A DNA stretch of 64,000 bases from the NCBI GenBank assembly GCA_964460435.1, contig CAYWRH010000005.1, positions 1-64,000 of the forward strand. Direction: 5' to 3'. Of this stretch, positions 8,893 through 19,106 are shown in pieces; position 1 is the stretch's first letter, and each line of letters begins with the position of its first letter. The notes beneath the pieces are model-generated. The model saw only the letters and a program-made list of their open reading frames with translations. It was not told the origin of the DNA and searched no databases. The translations under genes and the position numbers were made by a program. The DNA is from JAAZBV01 sp964460435. Lineage in GTDB: Bacteria; Desulfobacterota; DSM-4660; Desulfatiglandales; HGW-15.

Positions 8893-8973
8893 TTCACCAC
8901 GGAGAGCACGGAGAACACGGGGCAAAAGCTTAAAAGAAAAAATCTCCGTGACCTCCGTGTCCTCCGTGGTGAA
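8893..8973. repeat. Long hairpin repeat built of CACGGAG units
   Basis: The left arm reads TTCACCACGGAG then two more CACGG-type units at 9-bp steps. The right arm is its near-perfect reverse complement ending CTCCGTGGTGAA. The central 20 bases are A-rich. The periodic unit is CACGGAGNN. A long transcript hairpin or a mobile palindromic repeat is plausible. Confidence 0.75.
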
Positions 8974-8988
8974 AATAATCGTTGTTGT

Positions 8989-9006
8989 ATATACTCCAGA
9001 GTATAT
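8989..9006. promoter_or_regulatory. Palindrome upstream of the GH3 gene, possible operator
   Basis: ATATACTC and GAGTATAT are perfect 8-bp arms separated by CA. The site lies about 215 bases before the GH3 start. Its size and symmetry fit a dimeric regulator site, but no regulator is known. Confidence 0.35.
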
Positions 9007-9219
9007 TACGGTCTGAAAAGAGAGTATCATGGAGACTTACCTGAGTCAATTCAGGGTATATGATTGAGCTAATAGAAAGGGTCTGGCAGATCAAGGCATG
9101 GGATATTTAACTTTATTTTTAGCCCTTCAGGTGTTATAGACATAGGTAATGTCCATTCATGTGAAATAACAAGAGGTTATAGTTTGTCGGATAACTCATT
9201 AGCGAGGAGATATGGCCAG

Positions 9220-11541
9220 ATGAAAGTACTACTCATGCTATTATTATTACAGGCAGCGGTAACAGCTCAGGAGATTCCTGCATATAAAAACAAGGGCCTT
9301 CCTGTTGAAGACAGGGTGAATGATCTTGTCCCAAGGATGACCCTTGAAGAAAAGGTGGCCCAGCTTACAAGCACAATGCCTATGCTGGGATTTGGCTCCG
9401 ATGCAAAGACATCATTTGTAGATAAGGATGGCAGGTTTGTCCCTGAAGGCGCTGTAAAATATTTTAAAAATGGTATAGGCCAGATATCAAGACCGGGGAT
9501 GAGACTCGGGCCAAAGGAGATGGCCGAGTTTACAAATACCGTGCAGAAATGGATCATGGAAAACACGCGGCTTAATATACCTGTTATGTTTCATGAGGAG
9601 GCCCTGCACGGGCTTGCCACCTCAAAGGCAACCTCTTTTCCGCAGGCAATTGCCCTTGCATCCACATGGAACCCTGGCCTGGTGCATGAGGTTTTTACTG
9701 TAACAGCCCTTGAGACAAGATCAAGGGGGGCGCAGCAGGTGCTTGCCCCTGTGCTTGATATAGTTCGGGACCCCAGATGGGGCAGGACAGAGGAGACCTA
9801 CGGAGAAGACCCTTATCTCGCCTCAAGGATAGGGGTTGCCGCTGTGTCGGGCTTTCAGGGAGACTCCGCATTTATTGACAAGAGGCATGTGATTGCAACA
9901 GGAAAACATTTTGCCGTGCACGGCCAGCCTGAAAACGGCACAAATGTCGGGCCTGCAAATTATTCTGAAAGGGTTATAAGGGAATATTTTCTCAAACCCT
10001 TTGAGGCGGCTGTCAAAGAGGCAAATCTTGAAAGCATCATGCCATCCTACAATGAAGTAGACGGCATTCCGTCCCATGCGAACACCTGGCTCATTGATGG
10101 CATATTACGGCAGGAATGGGGCTTTAAGGGCCATACAGTATCTGACTATTACGGCATCAAGGAGTTAAAGGAAAAACATTTTGTTGCCGCATCAAAGGAG
10201 GAGGCAGCAAGGCAGGCGATTGAGGCGGGTGTGGATATAGAACTCCCCTACACCGAGATGTATGATGTGCTGATCGAACTTGTAAACAGGGGTGTGGTAT
10301 CAGAGGGTGCAATAGACAGATGTGTGAAAAGGGTGCTAAGGTCAAAATTCATCACAGGCCTTTTTGATGACCCTTATGTTGACCCTGATTATGCGGAAAG
10401 GGTCTATCAAAACCCTGAACACAGGGCGCTTGCATTAAGGGCCGCAAGGGAGGCAATAATCCTATTAAAGAATGAAAATAATCTTCTCCCCCTTTCAAGG
10501 GATAAATATAAAAGGATTGCCGTAATAGGCCCTAATGCAAAGGGTGTTCACCTTGGAAACTACAGCGGGTTTCCTGAGGGTGGTGTTGATATCCTTCAGG
10601 GGATAAAGAACAAATTAGCTTCAGGTCAGGAGGTGATCTATGCTGAAGGCTGCAAAATTACAGAGACCGATTCGACTGTATTTACCTTTGAAGATCCGAA
10701 ACCCGCTGACCCGGTAAAAAATCAGGAACGCATAAAGGAGGCGGTTAAGGCGGCAAAGAAAGCCGATGTGATAATACTTGCACTCGGCGGAAACGAATTC
10801 ACATCACGCGAGGCATGGATAGGCCACCTTGGCGACAGGGACAGCCTTGAGCTTTTGGGTAACCAGAATGACCTGGTAAAGGAGATGCTGAATCTCAATA
10901 AGCCTGTTATAGTATTCCTTATTCACGGGAGGCCCAATTCCATTAACTATATAGATGATAATGTGCCGGCCATCCTTGAGGGGTGGTATCTGGGGCAGGA
11001 GGGCGGAAACGCAGTTGCAGATGTCATTTTCGGGGAATATAACCCTGGCGGCAGACTGCCATTATCAGTGCCCAGGTCTGTTGGCCAGCTGCCTGTCTAT
11101 TACAACCATAAACCCACTGCGCGCCGCGGGTATGTGGGCTCAACACCCAAACCCCTTTATCCATTCGGCTGGGGCAAAAGCTATACAACATTCAGGTATG
11201 ACGGGATTAAACTCTCATCTGACAAGATAGGCACAATGGGAAAAACAGTGGCATCTGTAAGTGTCACAAACACAGGCAAACTGAGGGGTGATGAGGTGGT
11301 TCAGCTCTATATAAGAGATGAGGCAAGCTCTGTCACAAGGCCTGTCAAGGAGCTTAAAGGTTTCAGGCGCATCTCCATTGAACCTTATGAGACAAAGATC
11401 ATTGAATTTGCAATAGGGCCGGAAGAGCTCTCCTTTTTGAATCGTGATATGCACAGGGTTGTGGAGCCTGGAAGGTTTAAGATAATGGCAGGGGGAAATT
11501 CCGAGGAGTTAATCGAAGCAACATTAACGGTTATTGAATAA
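9220..11541 (+). CDS. GH3 family beta-glycosidase, exported
   Basis: This 773-residue glycoside hydrolase family 3 enzyme probably removes terminal beta-glucose or beta-xylose units from oligosaccharides in the periplasm or outside. The ATG at 9220 (GAGGAGA at 9204-9210) opens a clear signal peptide (MKVLLMLLLLQAAVTAQE). A longer frame from TTG 9184 adds 12 residues that spoil the signal. The N-terminal TIM-barrel includes the sugar-binding KHFAVHG segment (about residue 229) and the nucleophile loop VSDYYG (Asp309). An alpha/beta sandwich follows, then a C-terminal fibronectin type III-like domain with VTNTG and VVQLYI. The DUF169 gene follows 16 bases later. Confidence 0.9.
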   Translation: MKVLLMLLLLQAAVTAQEIPAYKNKGLPVEDRVNDLVPRMTLEEKVAQLTSTMPMLGFGSDAKTSFVDKDGRFVPEGAVKYFKNGIGQISRPGMRLGPKEMAEFTNTVQKWIMENTRLNIPVMFHEEALHGLATSKATSFPQAIALASTWNPGLVHEVFTVTALETRSRGAQQVLAPVLDIVRDPRWGRTEETYGEDPYLASRIGVAAVSGFQGDSAFIDKRHVIATGKHFAVHGQPENGTNVGPANYSERVIREYFLKPFEAAVKEANLESIMPSYNEVDGIPSHANTWLIDGILRQEWGFKGHTVSDYYGIKELKEKHFVAASKEEAARQAIEAGVDIELPYTEMYDVLIELVNRGVVSEGAIDRCVKRVLRSKFITGLFDDPYVDPDYAERVYQNPEHRALALRAAREAIILLKNENNLLPLSRDKYKRIAVIGPNAKGVHLGNYSGFPEGGVDILQGIKNKLASGQEVIYAEGCKITETDSTVFTFEDPKPADPVKNQERIKEAVKAAKKADVIILALGGNEFTSREAWIGHLGDRDSLELLGNQNDLVKEMLNLNKPVIVFLIHGRPNSINYIDDNVPAILEGWYLGQEGGNAVADVIFGEYNPGGRLPLSVPRSVGQLPVYYNHKPTARRGYVGSTPKPLYPFGWGKSYTTFRYDGIKLSSDKIGTMGKTVASVSVTNTGKLRGDEVVQLYIRDEASSVTRPVKELKGFRRISIEPYETKIIEFAIGPEELSFLNRDMHRVVEPGRFKIMAGGNSEELIEATLTVIE

Positions 11542-11557
11542 AAAGCGGAGGCAAAAT

Positions 11558-12364
11558 ATGGGTGAACTTGAAAAGATAAATAAATACAGCATTGAGATGG
11601 AGGGGCTTTTACGGTTAAAAACACCTCCCATAGGTGTCAGATTTATAAAAAGTGAAGATGAGATACCTGAAAATGCATTCAGGCCAAAAAGGGATAAAGG
11701 CATTCATCTTGCGCAGTGCCAGGCATTTGCAATGTCAAGGCGTGAGGGTGAGACTGTCGCTATTCTGAAAGAGGACCAGTATTGCTGGGCCCCCCTTGTT
11801 GCATACGGGTTTGCCTCCCCTGATGTAATTGATGCAGGCATCAATGATGCCCCTGATTCTCTGAAGGGAATCCTTAAATGGACAAGGGAACTTGCAGATG
11901 CGCTCCCGTCGCTGACGACCGGGGAATATGTCGGGATATTATCTGCCCCTCTATCAAAAACGCAGTTTATGCCTGATGTAATATTGATCTACCTTAACAA
12001 TGGCCAGTTGAGAAGCGCGCTTATGGCTCTAAAATTTGCACGGGGTGAATACCATGTGGAGTCTGATATTGAGCCATTTGACTCCTGTGTCTATTCTGTG
12101 GTGCCTGTATTCCTGAATGGAAATTACAGGGTCACATTCCCTGATCCGGGCGAATATGAAAGGGCATTAACCGATGAAGACAAGGTTATTTTTTCAATGC
12201 CTGTTAAAAGAATTGATGAATTTATTGATGCATTAAGGCAGGTAGAGCGCATGGGCCAGGGTTATACAGGCCTGAAAAAGTGGATGCAGCCTGATTTTAA
12301 ACGGCCTGAATTCTATGAATATATTTTTAAAAATGCTGGGCTTGATGTGAACAGCAAAGCGTAA
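11558..12364 (+). CDS. DUF169 family protein
   Basis: This 268-residue cytosolic protein fits DUF169: the early PPIGVRF segment, a conserved C-Q-A-F region (HLAQCQAFAMSRR), EDQYCWAP, and a later DSCVYSVVPVF stretch. The family is common in anaerobes and its function is not established. The ATG at 11558 has GCGGAG seven bases upstream and is preferred over an ATG at 11534 inside the GH3 gene. It is probably co-transcribed with GH3, though no functional link is evident. Confidence 0.85.
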   Translation: MGELEKINKYSIEMEGLLRLKTPPIGVRFIKSEDEIPENAFRPKRDKGIHLAQCQAFAMSRREGETVAILKEDQYCWAPLVAYGFASPDVIDAGINDAPDSLKGILKWTRELADALPSLTTGEYVGILSAPLSKTQFMPDVILIYLNNGQLRSALMALKFARGEYHVESDIEPFDSCVYSVVPVFLNGNYRVTFPDPGEYERALTDEDKVIFSMPVKRIDEFIDALRQVERMGQGYTGLKKWMQPDFKRPEFYEYIFKNAGLDVNSKA

Positions 12365-12459
12365 TATTTCTTGTTTTGGGATCAACAGACTGCCTGAACC
12401 TGCAAGCATATCTTATCAGCGTTCAGGCAAATCAGGGCCAGTTGTATATCTGATCATTT

Positions 12460-14280
12460 ATGGGGCTTCTCATCAAAAAAATATCAATAATACCCGGCGC
12501 CTCTTCGGTCATATTTCATTCACTCTTTATTATAATTTTATTATGTATGGTATTTAAATGCAGCTATGGCCTCTGTAAAGAAGAAGCTGTATATAAGGTT
12601 GAGTTCAGAGGGATAAAAAATAATGAGATACTGAACCCTGTTCGCGGCCTCTCCAGGACTCTTCATTTGTCATCAAGGCCAACTGGTTCGATGAGCATGC
12701 TCAGAAAGAGGGTAAGTGAAGATATAGCTCTATTTCAAAGATTCCTCAAGTCAGAGGGTTACTTCAAGGCTGAAATCAAGGAAAGCATAGATACAAATAA
12801 AAACCCCTGGTTAATTACATTTTATTTTACCCTCAACAGAAGATTTATACTTGAATCGGTGGATATTGTTTTTCATGATGATGGAAATATGGATATCAAA
12901 ACAGTTGATCTGCCCCAAATAGGGGTTGTATTGAAAAGGCCATACCGCTCAAAGGTTATTCTTGATGGTGAACAAAGACTCCTACTTCTTTTAAAGGGAG
13001 AGGGTTTTCCCTATCCAGTTGTGGAAAAGAGAGAGATAGTTGCAGATCATGACAGCGAGACGGTAAGGGTGCAGTTTTTAATAAACCCTGGCAGGAGGGC
13101 CAGATTTGGCAAAACCTCATTCAGCGGGCAAACAGACGTTGATCCGGGATTTCTGTTAAGACTTGTCCCGTGGAAAGAGGGAGATATATATGATCCGGAA
13201 CTTCTTAAAAAATATTATTCAGAACTCATGAATCTCGGCCTCTTTTCAATAGTAAGGATTACAGAAAAAAAGGGCGAGACAGAAGAGGAGCTTAATGTCC
13301 AGGTCGAGGTCACCGAGCGCAAGCACAGCACTGTGAGCGCTGGAGTGAGCTACCATACAGATGAGGGGCCTGGTTTAAAATTCTCATGGGAGAACAGAAA
13401 CCTTTTAAGTCATGGTGAAAGGCTTGGCCTGAATATTATCCTGTCAGACTATGCTGTGACAGCGGAGAGCAGCTTCAAGAAGCCACTGTTTATTAGAAAG
13501 GGTCAGTCGCTGCGGTTTTCCATTCAAAAAGCCTATGAGGACCCTGACGCATATACAAGCGACAGCTTTTCAGGGTCAGCCTTTATTGAGAGAGAACTGT
13601 CAGAAAAGCTGGATACAGGCCTGGGCCTTACATACAAGTGGTCAGAGATAGACCAGCTTGGTATTGTAAAAAGTTACTCCCAGATATCTTTGCCCCTGCA
13701 CCTCGCTATTGATACCGGTGATGACCTGCTTGACCCTGTAAAGGGCAGCAGGCTGTCAATCAAGATCACCCCCTTTTATGAGCTCTCCCGTGAATCCCTG
13801 TTCTTTAATAAAGGGGTAATAAATTTAAGACATTATCTCAAGATGATGGATGATCCTGTTTCTGTGCTGGCCGGGAGCATAACATTTGGGATAATCAAGG
13901 GCGCCGGTCATAATGAGATCCCTGCCACTGAAAGGTTTTATGCAGGAGGAGGCGGATCAGTAAGGGGTTATCCATTTCAGTCTGTAGGCCCTTTATCAGG
14001 CGCAACGCCGCTTGGTGGAAAGTCTTTACTTGAGATGTCGCTCGAATCAAGATGGAGGCTCACAAAAAATATGGGGCTTGTCCTGTTTCTTGATGGGGGA
14101 AGCGCCTTTACTGAAAGGCCGTTTGGCAATCATGAGACGGTCAAATGGGGAACAGGCGCGGGCTTCAGATACTTCACACCCATTGGCCCCTTAAGGCTTG
14201 ATATCGGCATCCCCCTTGATAAAAGGGATGGGATTGACAACTCCTTTCAGCTCTATATCAGTCTGGGGCAGGCATTTTAA
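12460..14280 (+). CDS. tamA: TamA/BamA-like Omp85 outer membrane protein
   Basis: This 606-residue protein is of the Omp85 superfamily. A hydrophobic signal (about residues 12-40) is followed by three POTRA-like repeats (about 45-290) and a C-terminal 16-strand barrel region (about 300-606). The barrel carries the conserved lid motif YAGGGGSVRGYPFQSVGP (about residues 493-510) and ends in GQAF, with the terminal Phe expected for outer-membrane insertion. Three POTRA domains plus a tamB gene 15 bases downstream identify it as TamA rather than BamA. TamA and TamB together support envelope biogenesis by linking the two membranes. Confidence 0.88.
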   Translation: MGLLIKKISIIPGASSVIFHSLFIIILLCMVFKCSYGLCKEEAVYKVEFRGIKNNEILNPVRGLSRTLHLSSRPTGSMSMLRKRVSEDIALFQRFLKSEGYFKAEIKESIDTNKNPWLITFYFTLNRRFILESVDIVFHDDGNMDIKTVDLPQIGVVLKRPYRSKVILDGEQRLLLLLKGEGFPYPVVEKREIVADHDSETVRVQFLINPGRRARFGKTSFSGQTDVDPGFLLRLVPWKEGDIYDPELLKKYYSELMNLGLFSIVRITEKKGETEEELNVQVEVTERKHSTVSAGVSYHTDEGPGLKFSWENRNLLSHGERLGLNIILSDYAVTAESSFKKPLFIRKGQSLRFSIQKAYEDPDAYTSDSFSGSAFIERELSEKLDTGLGLTYKWSEIDQLGIVKSYSQISLPLHLAIDTGDDLLDPVKGSRLSIKITPFYELSRESLFFNKGVINLRHYLKMMDDPVSVLAGSITFGIIKGAGHNEIPATERFYAGGGGSVRGYPFQSVGPLSGATPLGGKSLLEMSLESRWRLTKNMGLVLFLDGGSAFTERPFGNHETVKWGTGAGFRYFTPIGPLRLDIGIPLDKRDGIDNSFQLYISLGQAF

Positions 14281-14295
14281 AAGGATATTACTGGT

Positions 14296-14853
14296 ATGAA
14301 GATATCAGGGAGATACATAATATTGAAGAGGGCCGCAGGGTATGGGGTGCTCCTTATCTCTGTGGCTGTTTTTGTCTGCATGCTCATTTTTGCCATGATG
14401 CAGACAGAATATTTCAAAGGGGTTTCTGTTAACCTGCTCAACAGATATATCCTTTCAGGACACGCTGTCAGGCTTGAAGCCGGTAACATAAAGGGTGTGT
14501 TGCCCTTTGATTTTATTATCAGCGAGCTTGAGATTTATGACATGGAGGGCAGATGGATGCGCCTTGGCGGGTGTTCCGTGCGTATTCTTCCCTCCAGGCT
14601 TCTTGCCGGACGCCTTTACATAAAAAAGATCAATGTTGACAAGGTTGTTTTAGAACGGTTGCCCCGCAGGGCTAATGCCGGCAGAAAAGAGAGACTGGAA
14701 GGCTTTACTATACCATACTTTCCTTCATGGTTAACTGTCGAGGATATCCAGGCCCTCCATATAGACCTCAATAAAACCATTCTGGGTGAGCCATCTCAAT
14801 ACTCTCTATCTGGCGGCATTAAAGGCACAGGTTTAAAAGGGGCACATCCTTAA
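14296..14853 (+). CDS. tamB: TamB, N-terminal part before an apparent frameshift
   Basis: The first 182 residues form a typical TamB start: an inner-membrane anchor (about residues 11-33) followed by the beginning of the beta-rich AsmA-like region (YILSGHAVRLEAGNIKG). The frame ends at TAA 14851-14853. The protein then continues without a gap of homology in the frame one base back (codons in register with 14838 and 14841), reading GTSLNLELTGTRG onward. The break lies in TTTAAAAGGGG at 14832-14842. Loss of one G restores a single 1,347-codon gene. Confidence 0.8.
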   Translation: MKISGRYIILKRAAGYGVLLISVAVFVCMLIFAMMQTEYFKGVSVNLLNRYILSGHAVRLEAGNIKGVLPFDFIISELEIYDMEGRWMRLGGCSVRILPSRLLAGRLYIKKINVDKVVLERLPRRANAGRKERLEGFTIPYFPSWLTVEDIQALHIDLNKTILGEPSQYSLSGGIKGTGLKGAHP

Positions 14854-17800
14854 ACCTTGAATTAACCGGCACCAGAGGCCATGCCGGCTCCCTTTTATTC
14901 AGCTCCCTGATCAACAACAACAGCAAATATCTTGAGGCGCGGCTAGCTGTAAGAGACCCTGGCAGGGGCCTGCTTTACTCTCTTACCGGCGCGGGCATTG
15001 ATTTCAGCCTTGATTTTGAGGGGAAGGGCGCCTTTTCAGCTTTTGATGGCAGACTCAGTGCATCAAGCGGCGATACAGGGGTCATAACCTCTGACATACG
15101 GGCTGAGTTCAAAAAGGATTACAGGTTTAATCTATCAGGGGAGTTTAAACCTGTTGATTCACTTGTAAGGGATCTGAATATCCGCATATCTTCTGCTGTT
15201 GATTTCAGGATAGATGCAGGGCTGACACACAAAAAGGAGATACTCTTTAATACCCTTGAAATAAGAACAGATGGTATGGCATCAGGTTACCGGGGCGCAT
15301 TTACCCCGGCGGATCTTTCAGCTGCAGGGGATTTTCATCTGGATATCAGGGATACTGGAGCTCTTGGCCATTTTATGAGGGGGTACACTGCTTACGGGCT
15401 AAAAGTTGAAGGCAGTCTAAAGGGTAAACTGTTCCGGCCACTTATTGATCTGACTTATCGCATTGCTGAACTTGCAGATAAAGAAACAAGACTCCTTGAT
15501 ATTGAAGGAACAGGGCAGATGAGCTTTACTGATGAAAAAAATCATGCAGCTCAAACAGCCTTATCCGGGAGCGGTTCCATTAATGATATCCTGATTGTTT
15601 CAGGAGATAAAAGATACCATGATAAAAAGGTCTCATACCAACTCAGGCTGCTTAACAGGGCCGGCAGTAAAATTGAAGCAGAAATGGTCAGGATTGAATC
15701 AAAAAATACCACCCTTATTGCATCAGGAGATATGAATTTCAGCAATAATGATCTGTTTCTTAAAGGTGAACTCGGTTTGCATGACCTTGATACACTGTCA
15801 GGCTTAATGAAGGAAAAGATCACGGGCTCAGGTGAAATTGTATTTACGCTCCGCAGAGATAATAATATTTTTTCAGCCACTGTGGATGGTGATATTAACC
15901 GGTTTTCATATAAAGGCATTGGGGCAGACAGGGTCTATGTCCGGTTCAACGGAAGGTACAGGGATAATAAAGGTGATGGAAAAATATCAGCACAGGTAAA
16001 AAGGGGGGAACACAGTCTGAATATTATCTCCGGGCTTACCCTCTCAGACAGGGATATATTATTTGAGAGGATTGACATATCTGGCCTTGAGACCAGAATT
16101 AACGGGAATATCAACTTTAGCAGGGTGAAACATTTATTAAACGGCATGATTTATGTTTCAGCGGATGATCTCTCGGAAATAACCTCCCTGTCAGGCTATA
16201 ATTTAACAGGCACAGCATCAGGAGAGATTCTATTCAGCGAGGAAAGGGGTGCCCAGAAAGCAGGATTTCAGCTCTCTGCAAGGAATGTGGGGTATAGAGA
16301 GAACCTTATTGAGAGTGTAGATATAACAGGCCATGTATCGGATATCTTCGGCTCTCCCTGTTTCATGCTCAAGGCATCTCTCAGTGAATATAAATATAGG
16401 GGAGCTGAGCTTGAAACAGCAGATATAACTGCCAGCGGAAAAAAAGATGATGCCCGCATTCTTGTTAAAGGCAGGGCTCTTGCCCCGCTTGAAACACTCT
16501 TTGATGCAGAGGCTGCATTTGCTGTTACTGACAGAGAAAAAGAGATCGGAATTACCGCCCTTATGGCCTCATTTGGCGATGCCAGTATAACACTTTTAGA
16601 ACCTTTGATACTGCGCTATGCAAATGATGAGGCGCTCATCCGGAAGATCAGTATTGGTGTTGATACAGGAAAAATCACAGGGTCAATTGGTTATTCCACA
16701 GGCAAAATGCATGGCGACATTCACATTGAAAAGATACCGCTTTCCCTCCTTTCGCTTGCAGGCCTAAATGATCTGGAGGGCGCGATGGATGGGAAGATCA
16801 CTATTGGCGGCACACCTGTCATGCCTGATTTATCGGGGAATCTGTATATAAGAGGAGCCAGAATTAGGGAGATAGAAAAGGGCAGGATTCCACCTGTTGA
16901 TATAAGCGCATCTTTTCTGGCAAATAACAGCTCCCTCACAGGAGAGCTCAGCCTTTATGGAATATCCGGCACCACCATTAAAGGCATGATGATGGTCCCA
17001 TGCAATTTTTCCATCTATCCATTCATGTTTTATACTGATGATTTTGCCCCGCTAAATGGAGGCCTGAAAGGGGAGATTGACCTGTCAGTTATCACATCGC
17101 TATTTGATATACACGATCAGACGGTCAGGGGGAGGCTTCTTGCTGATTTTGAAATAAACGGGCTCTACACCTCTCCTCTTATAACAGGCAGGGCAACTTT
17201 TAGAGACGGGGTCTATGAGAACAGAGGCATGGGCATAAACCTTCACAATATCAGGGCTGATATGTCTGCGGACAGGGGCCTGATTATTGCCCAGCATATT
17301 TCAGCGGATGACGGATCAAAGGGAAAAGTGACAGGAAGCGGCCAGATCACCTTTGATACATTGAAAAGTTTCAGGTATAACCTCTCCCTCTCTCTTAAAG
17401 AGATGAGTTATAGCGGTAATGATATGCTAAGCATCACTGCCGGTGGCAAGGCAGAGATATCCGGGACAGCCGGTGAACACACCATCTCGGGCAGTCTAAA
17501 TATTGAAAAGGCAGAGATACAGATCCCTGAAAAGCTGCCATATGCAATCACCGAACTTGAAATCAGGGAGATCAATATAAATAACATTCCAGAAACTAAA
17601 AAGATCAGCGTTCACCCTTTAAAGGGCAGGATCAATTATAATGTGTCGGTGTCAGGCAGCAGCAGGATCTATATATACGGAAGGGGCCTGGAATCAGAAT
17701 GGAAGGGCGGTCTTGATATAAAAGGCACAGCAGATGCCCCTGTTTTTGGCGGGGAGCTTGCCCTTGTAAGGGGAAATTACAATTTTCTTTCAAGGCCTTT

Positions 17801-18338
17801 TATACTTACCAGGGGAACAATCAATTTTTCAGGGAAATCGCCTCCTGATCCCTATTTTGATGTCACTGGCAGGGCAGTCAATAATAATATCTCTGCCTAT
17901 ATAAACCTGAAAGGGAACATGAAATCGCCGGTTTTCACGCTCTATTCAGAACCTGCCCTGCCGCAGGATGAAATTATGGCAAGGATACTTTTTAACAGAG
18001 AGGTATCTCAGATTACACCATTACAGGCGTTACAGCTTGCTGGCGCTGTGAATGAGCTCTTGGGCAGAAAGAGTTTTGACCCCCTGGCATATACCCGGAA
18101 TCTCATAGGGGTGGACTGGCTTCAGGTAAAGCAGTCAGAAGAGAGCCCGGGTGAATCTGCCTTAAGCGCAGGGAAATATCTTGGAGATAGCATTTATGTG
18201 GAAGTTGAAAAGGGGATTAGCGCTGAAAGCGGAAAGGTTTCAATCAGATGGGAGCTTTCACCCGCCATAACTGTCGATACAAGTGTCGGGGAAAATGCTG
18301 ATACGGAAATGGGCATTAATGTGAAGCATGACTATTAG
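14838..18338 (+). CDS. tamB: TamB, main part after the apparent frameshift
   Basis: About 1,166 codons continue the TamB protein of the preceding entry in the -1 frame. The first ATG in this frame is at 15276, but the coding sequence clearly extends back to about 14838 with the same beta-strand-rich character. The body is a long series of beta repeats that form the periplasm-spanning groove. The last 250 residues are the TamB/DUF490 domain, with SPPDPYFDVTGR, DEIMARILFNR and the SAGKYLGDSIYVEVEKG ending. It contacts TamA at the outer membrane. The whole gene is intact apart from the single frame change, which favours a recent mutation, a sequence error or recoding over old decay. Confidence 0.85.
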   Translation, partial: RGTSLNLELTGTRGHAGSLLFSSLINNNSKYLEARLAVRDPGRGLLYSLTGAGIDFSLDFEGKGAFSAFDGRLSASSGDTGVITSDIRAEFKKDYRFNLSGEFKPVDSLVRDLNIRISSAVDFRIDAGLTHKKEILFNTLEIRTDGMASGYRGAFTPADLSAAGDFHLDIRDTGALGHFMRGYTAYGLKVEGSLKGKLFRPLIDLTYRIAELADKETRLLDIEGTGQMSFTDEKNHAAQTALSGSGSINDILIVSGDKRYHDKKVSYQLRLLNRAGSKIEAEMVRIESKNTTLIASGDMNFSNNDLFLKGELGLHDLDTLSGLMKEKITGSGEIVFTLRRDNNIFSATVDGDINRFSYKGIGADRVYVRFNGRYRDNKGDGKISAQVKRGEHSLNIISGLTLSDRDILFERIDISGLETRINGNINFSRVKHLLNGMIYVSADDLSEITSLSGYNLTGTASGEILFSEERGAQKAGFQLSARNVGYRENLIESVDITGHVSDIFGSPCFMLKASLSEYKYRGAELETADITASGKKDDARILVKGRALAPLETLFDAEAAFAVTDREKEIGITALMASFGDASITLLEPLILRYANDEALIRKISIGVDTGKITGSIGYSTGKMHGDIHIEKIPLSLLSLAGLNDLEGAMDGKITIGGTPVMPDLSGNLYIRGARIREIEKGRIPPVDISASFLANNSSLTGELSLYGISGTTIKGMMMVPCNFSIYPFMFYTDDFAPLNGGLKGEIDLSVITSLFDIHDQTVRGRLLADFEINGLYTSPLITGRATFRDGVYENRGMGINLHNIRADMSADRGLIIAQHISADDGSKGKVTGSGQITFDTLKSFRYNLSLSLKEMSYSGNDMLSITAGGKAEISGTAGEHTISGSLNIEKAEIQIPEKLPYAITELEIREININNIPETKKISVHPLKGRINYNVSVSGSSRIYIYGRGLESEWKGGLDIKGTADAPVFGGELALVRGNYNFLSRPFILTRGTINFSGKSPPDPYFDVTGRAVNNNISAYINLKGNMKSPVFTLYSEPALPQDEIMARILFNREVSQITPLQALQLAGAVNELLGRKSFDPLAYTRNLIGVDWLQVKQSEESPGESALSAGKYLGDSIYVEVEKGISAESGKVSIRWELSPAITVDTSVGENADTEMGINVKHDY

Positions 18339-18429
18339 GGCAACAACAATTATTAAGCGAAATTTATTGACTGGCATATTTATATTCATTAAGTTTCCAC
18401 TAAAATTTTATTTTAGCATGATATAAACC

Positions 18430-18987
18430 ATGATATGGAATTCCAGAACTGCCTATTTAAAAAGACAGTTAAAATATTTTTATCTCAGGCTGCTGCATCT
18501 CAAGGGCGAGCCACATGAGCTTGCGCTTGGTATGGCTATAGGTATCTTTGCCGGCATGATGCCGATACTCCCCTTTCAGATTGCCCTTGCTGTGGCTATT
18601 GCACTCTGTTTCAGGGCAAGCAAGATAACTGCCGCAATCGGGACATGGATAAGTAACCCTTTTAATTGGTACTTTGTATACCTCCTGGATTACAAAATCG
18701 GCTCCTATCTGCTGGGCCTTGAGGGCGGGCATGAAATTATAAAGAAGATAATGGCTGCAATTAATCGCCATGATGAGGTATCGGTTATCTGGAATACCCT
18801 TTTTTCTTCAGGTTTTGAAATTGGTTCAGCGCTTTTAATAGGGGGTATTATAACCGGCCTTGTTGCCTGCGTGCCTTCCTATTTTATCTCTTTATGGATA
18901 TTCCAGAAGGTGAAGATCTGGAGGGAGAAGAGAAAAGAAAAAAAGTCTGCCAGAACAAACCGGAGAATGAGGGGAGATAAACGCTGA
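18430..18987 (+). CDS. DUF2062 membrane protein
   Basis: This 185-residue inner membrane protein of the DUF2062 family has the family pattern GEPHELALGMAIGIFAGMMP followed by ISNPFNWYFVYLLDYKIGSYLLG. About three to four membrane helices are visible and the C-terminus is strongly basic. The biochemical function of the family is not known. It follows tamB by about 90 bases on the same strand. Confidence 0.82.
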   Translation: MIWNSRTAYLKRQLKYFYLRLLHLKGEPHELALGMAIGIFAGMMPILPFQIALAVAIALCFRASKITAAIGTWISNPFNWYFVYLLDYKIGSYLLGLEGGHEIIKKIMAAINRHDEVSVIWNTLFSSGFEIGSALLIGGIITGLVACVPSYFISLWIFQKVKIWREKRKEKKSARTNRRMRGDKR

Positions 18988-19106
18988 ACAAATCACCATG
19001 TGGCAGGGGGGGGGCTTCATATAAACCGGCAAATAAAGAAGGTATTGAATCATACTTTGGCATGTAATATAGTCTCTGAGGTTTTCATTCTACAGGAGGT
19101 CTTCTC

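Larger units (their letters stand above)
8838..9219. other. Intergenic region between divergent genes, holds repeat and palindrome
   Basis: The gap between the DUF1638 gene and the GH3 gene carries no convincing coding sequence. It holds a long hairpin repeat (8893-8973), an 8-bp-arm palindrome (8989-9006) and the GAGGAGA ribosome site of the GH3 gene at 9204-9210. Promoters for both genes must lie here but no clear -35/-10 pair was recognised. Confidence 0.6.
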
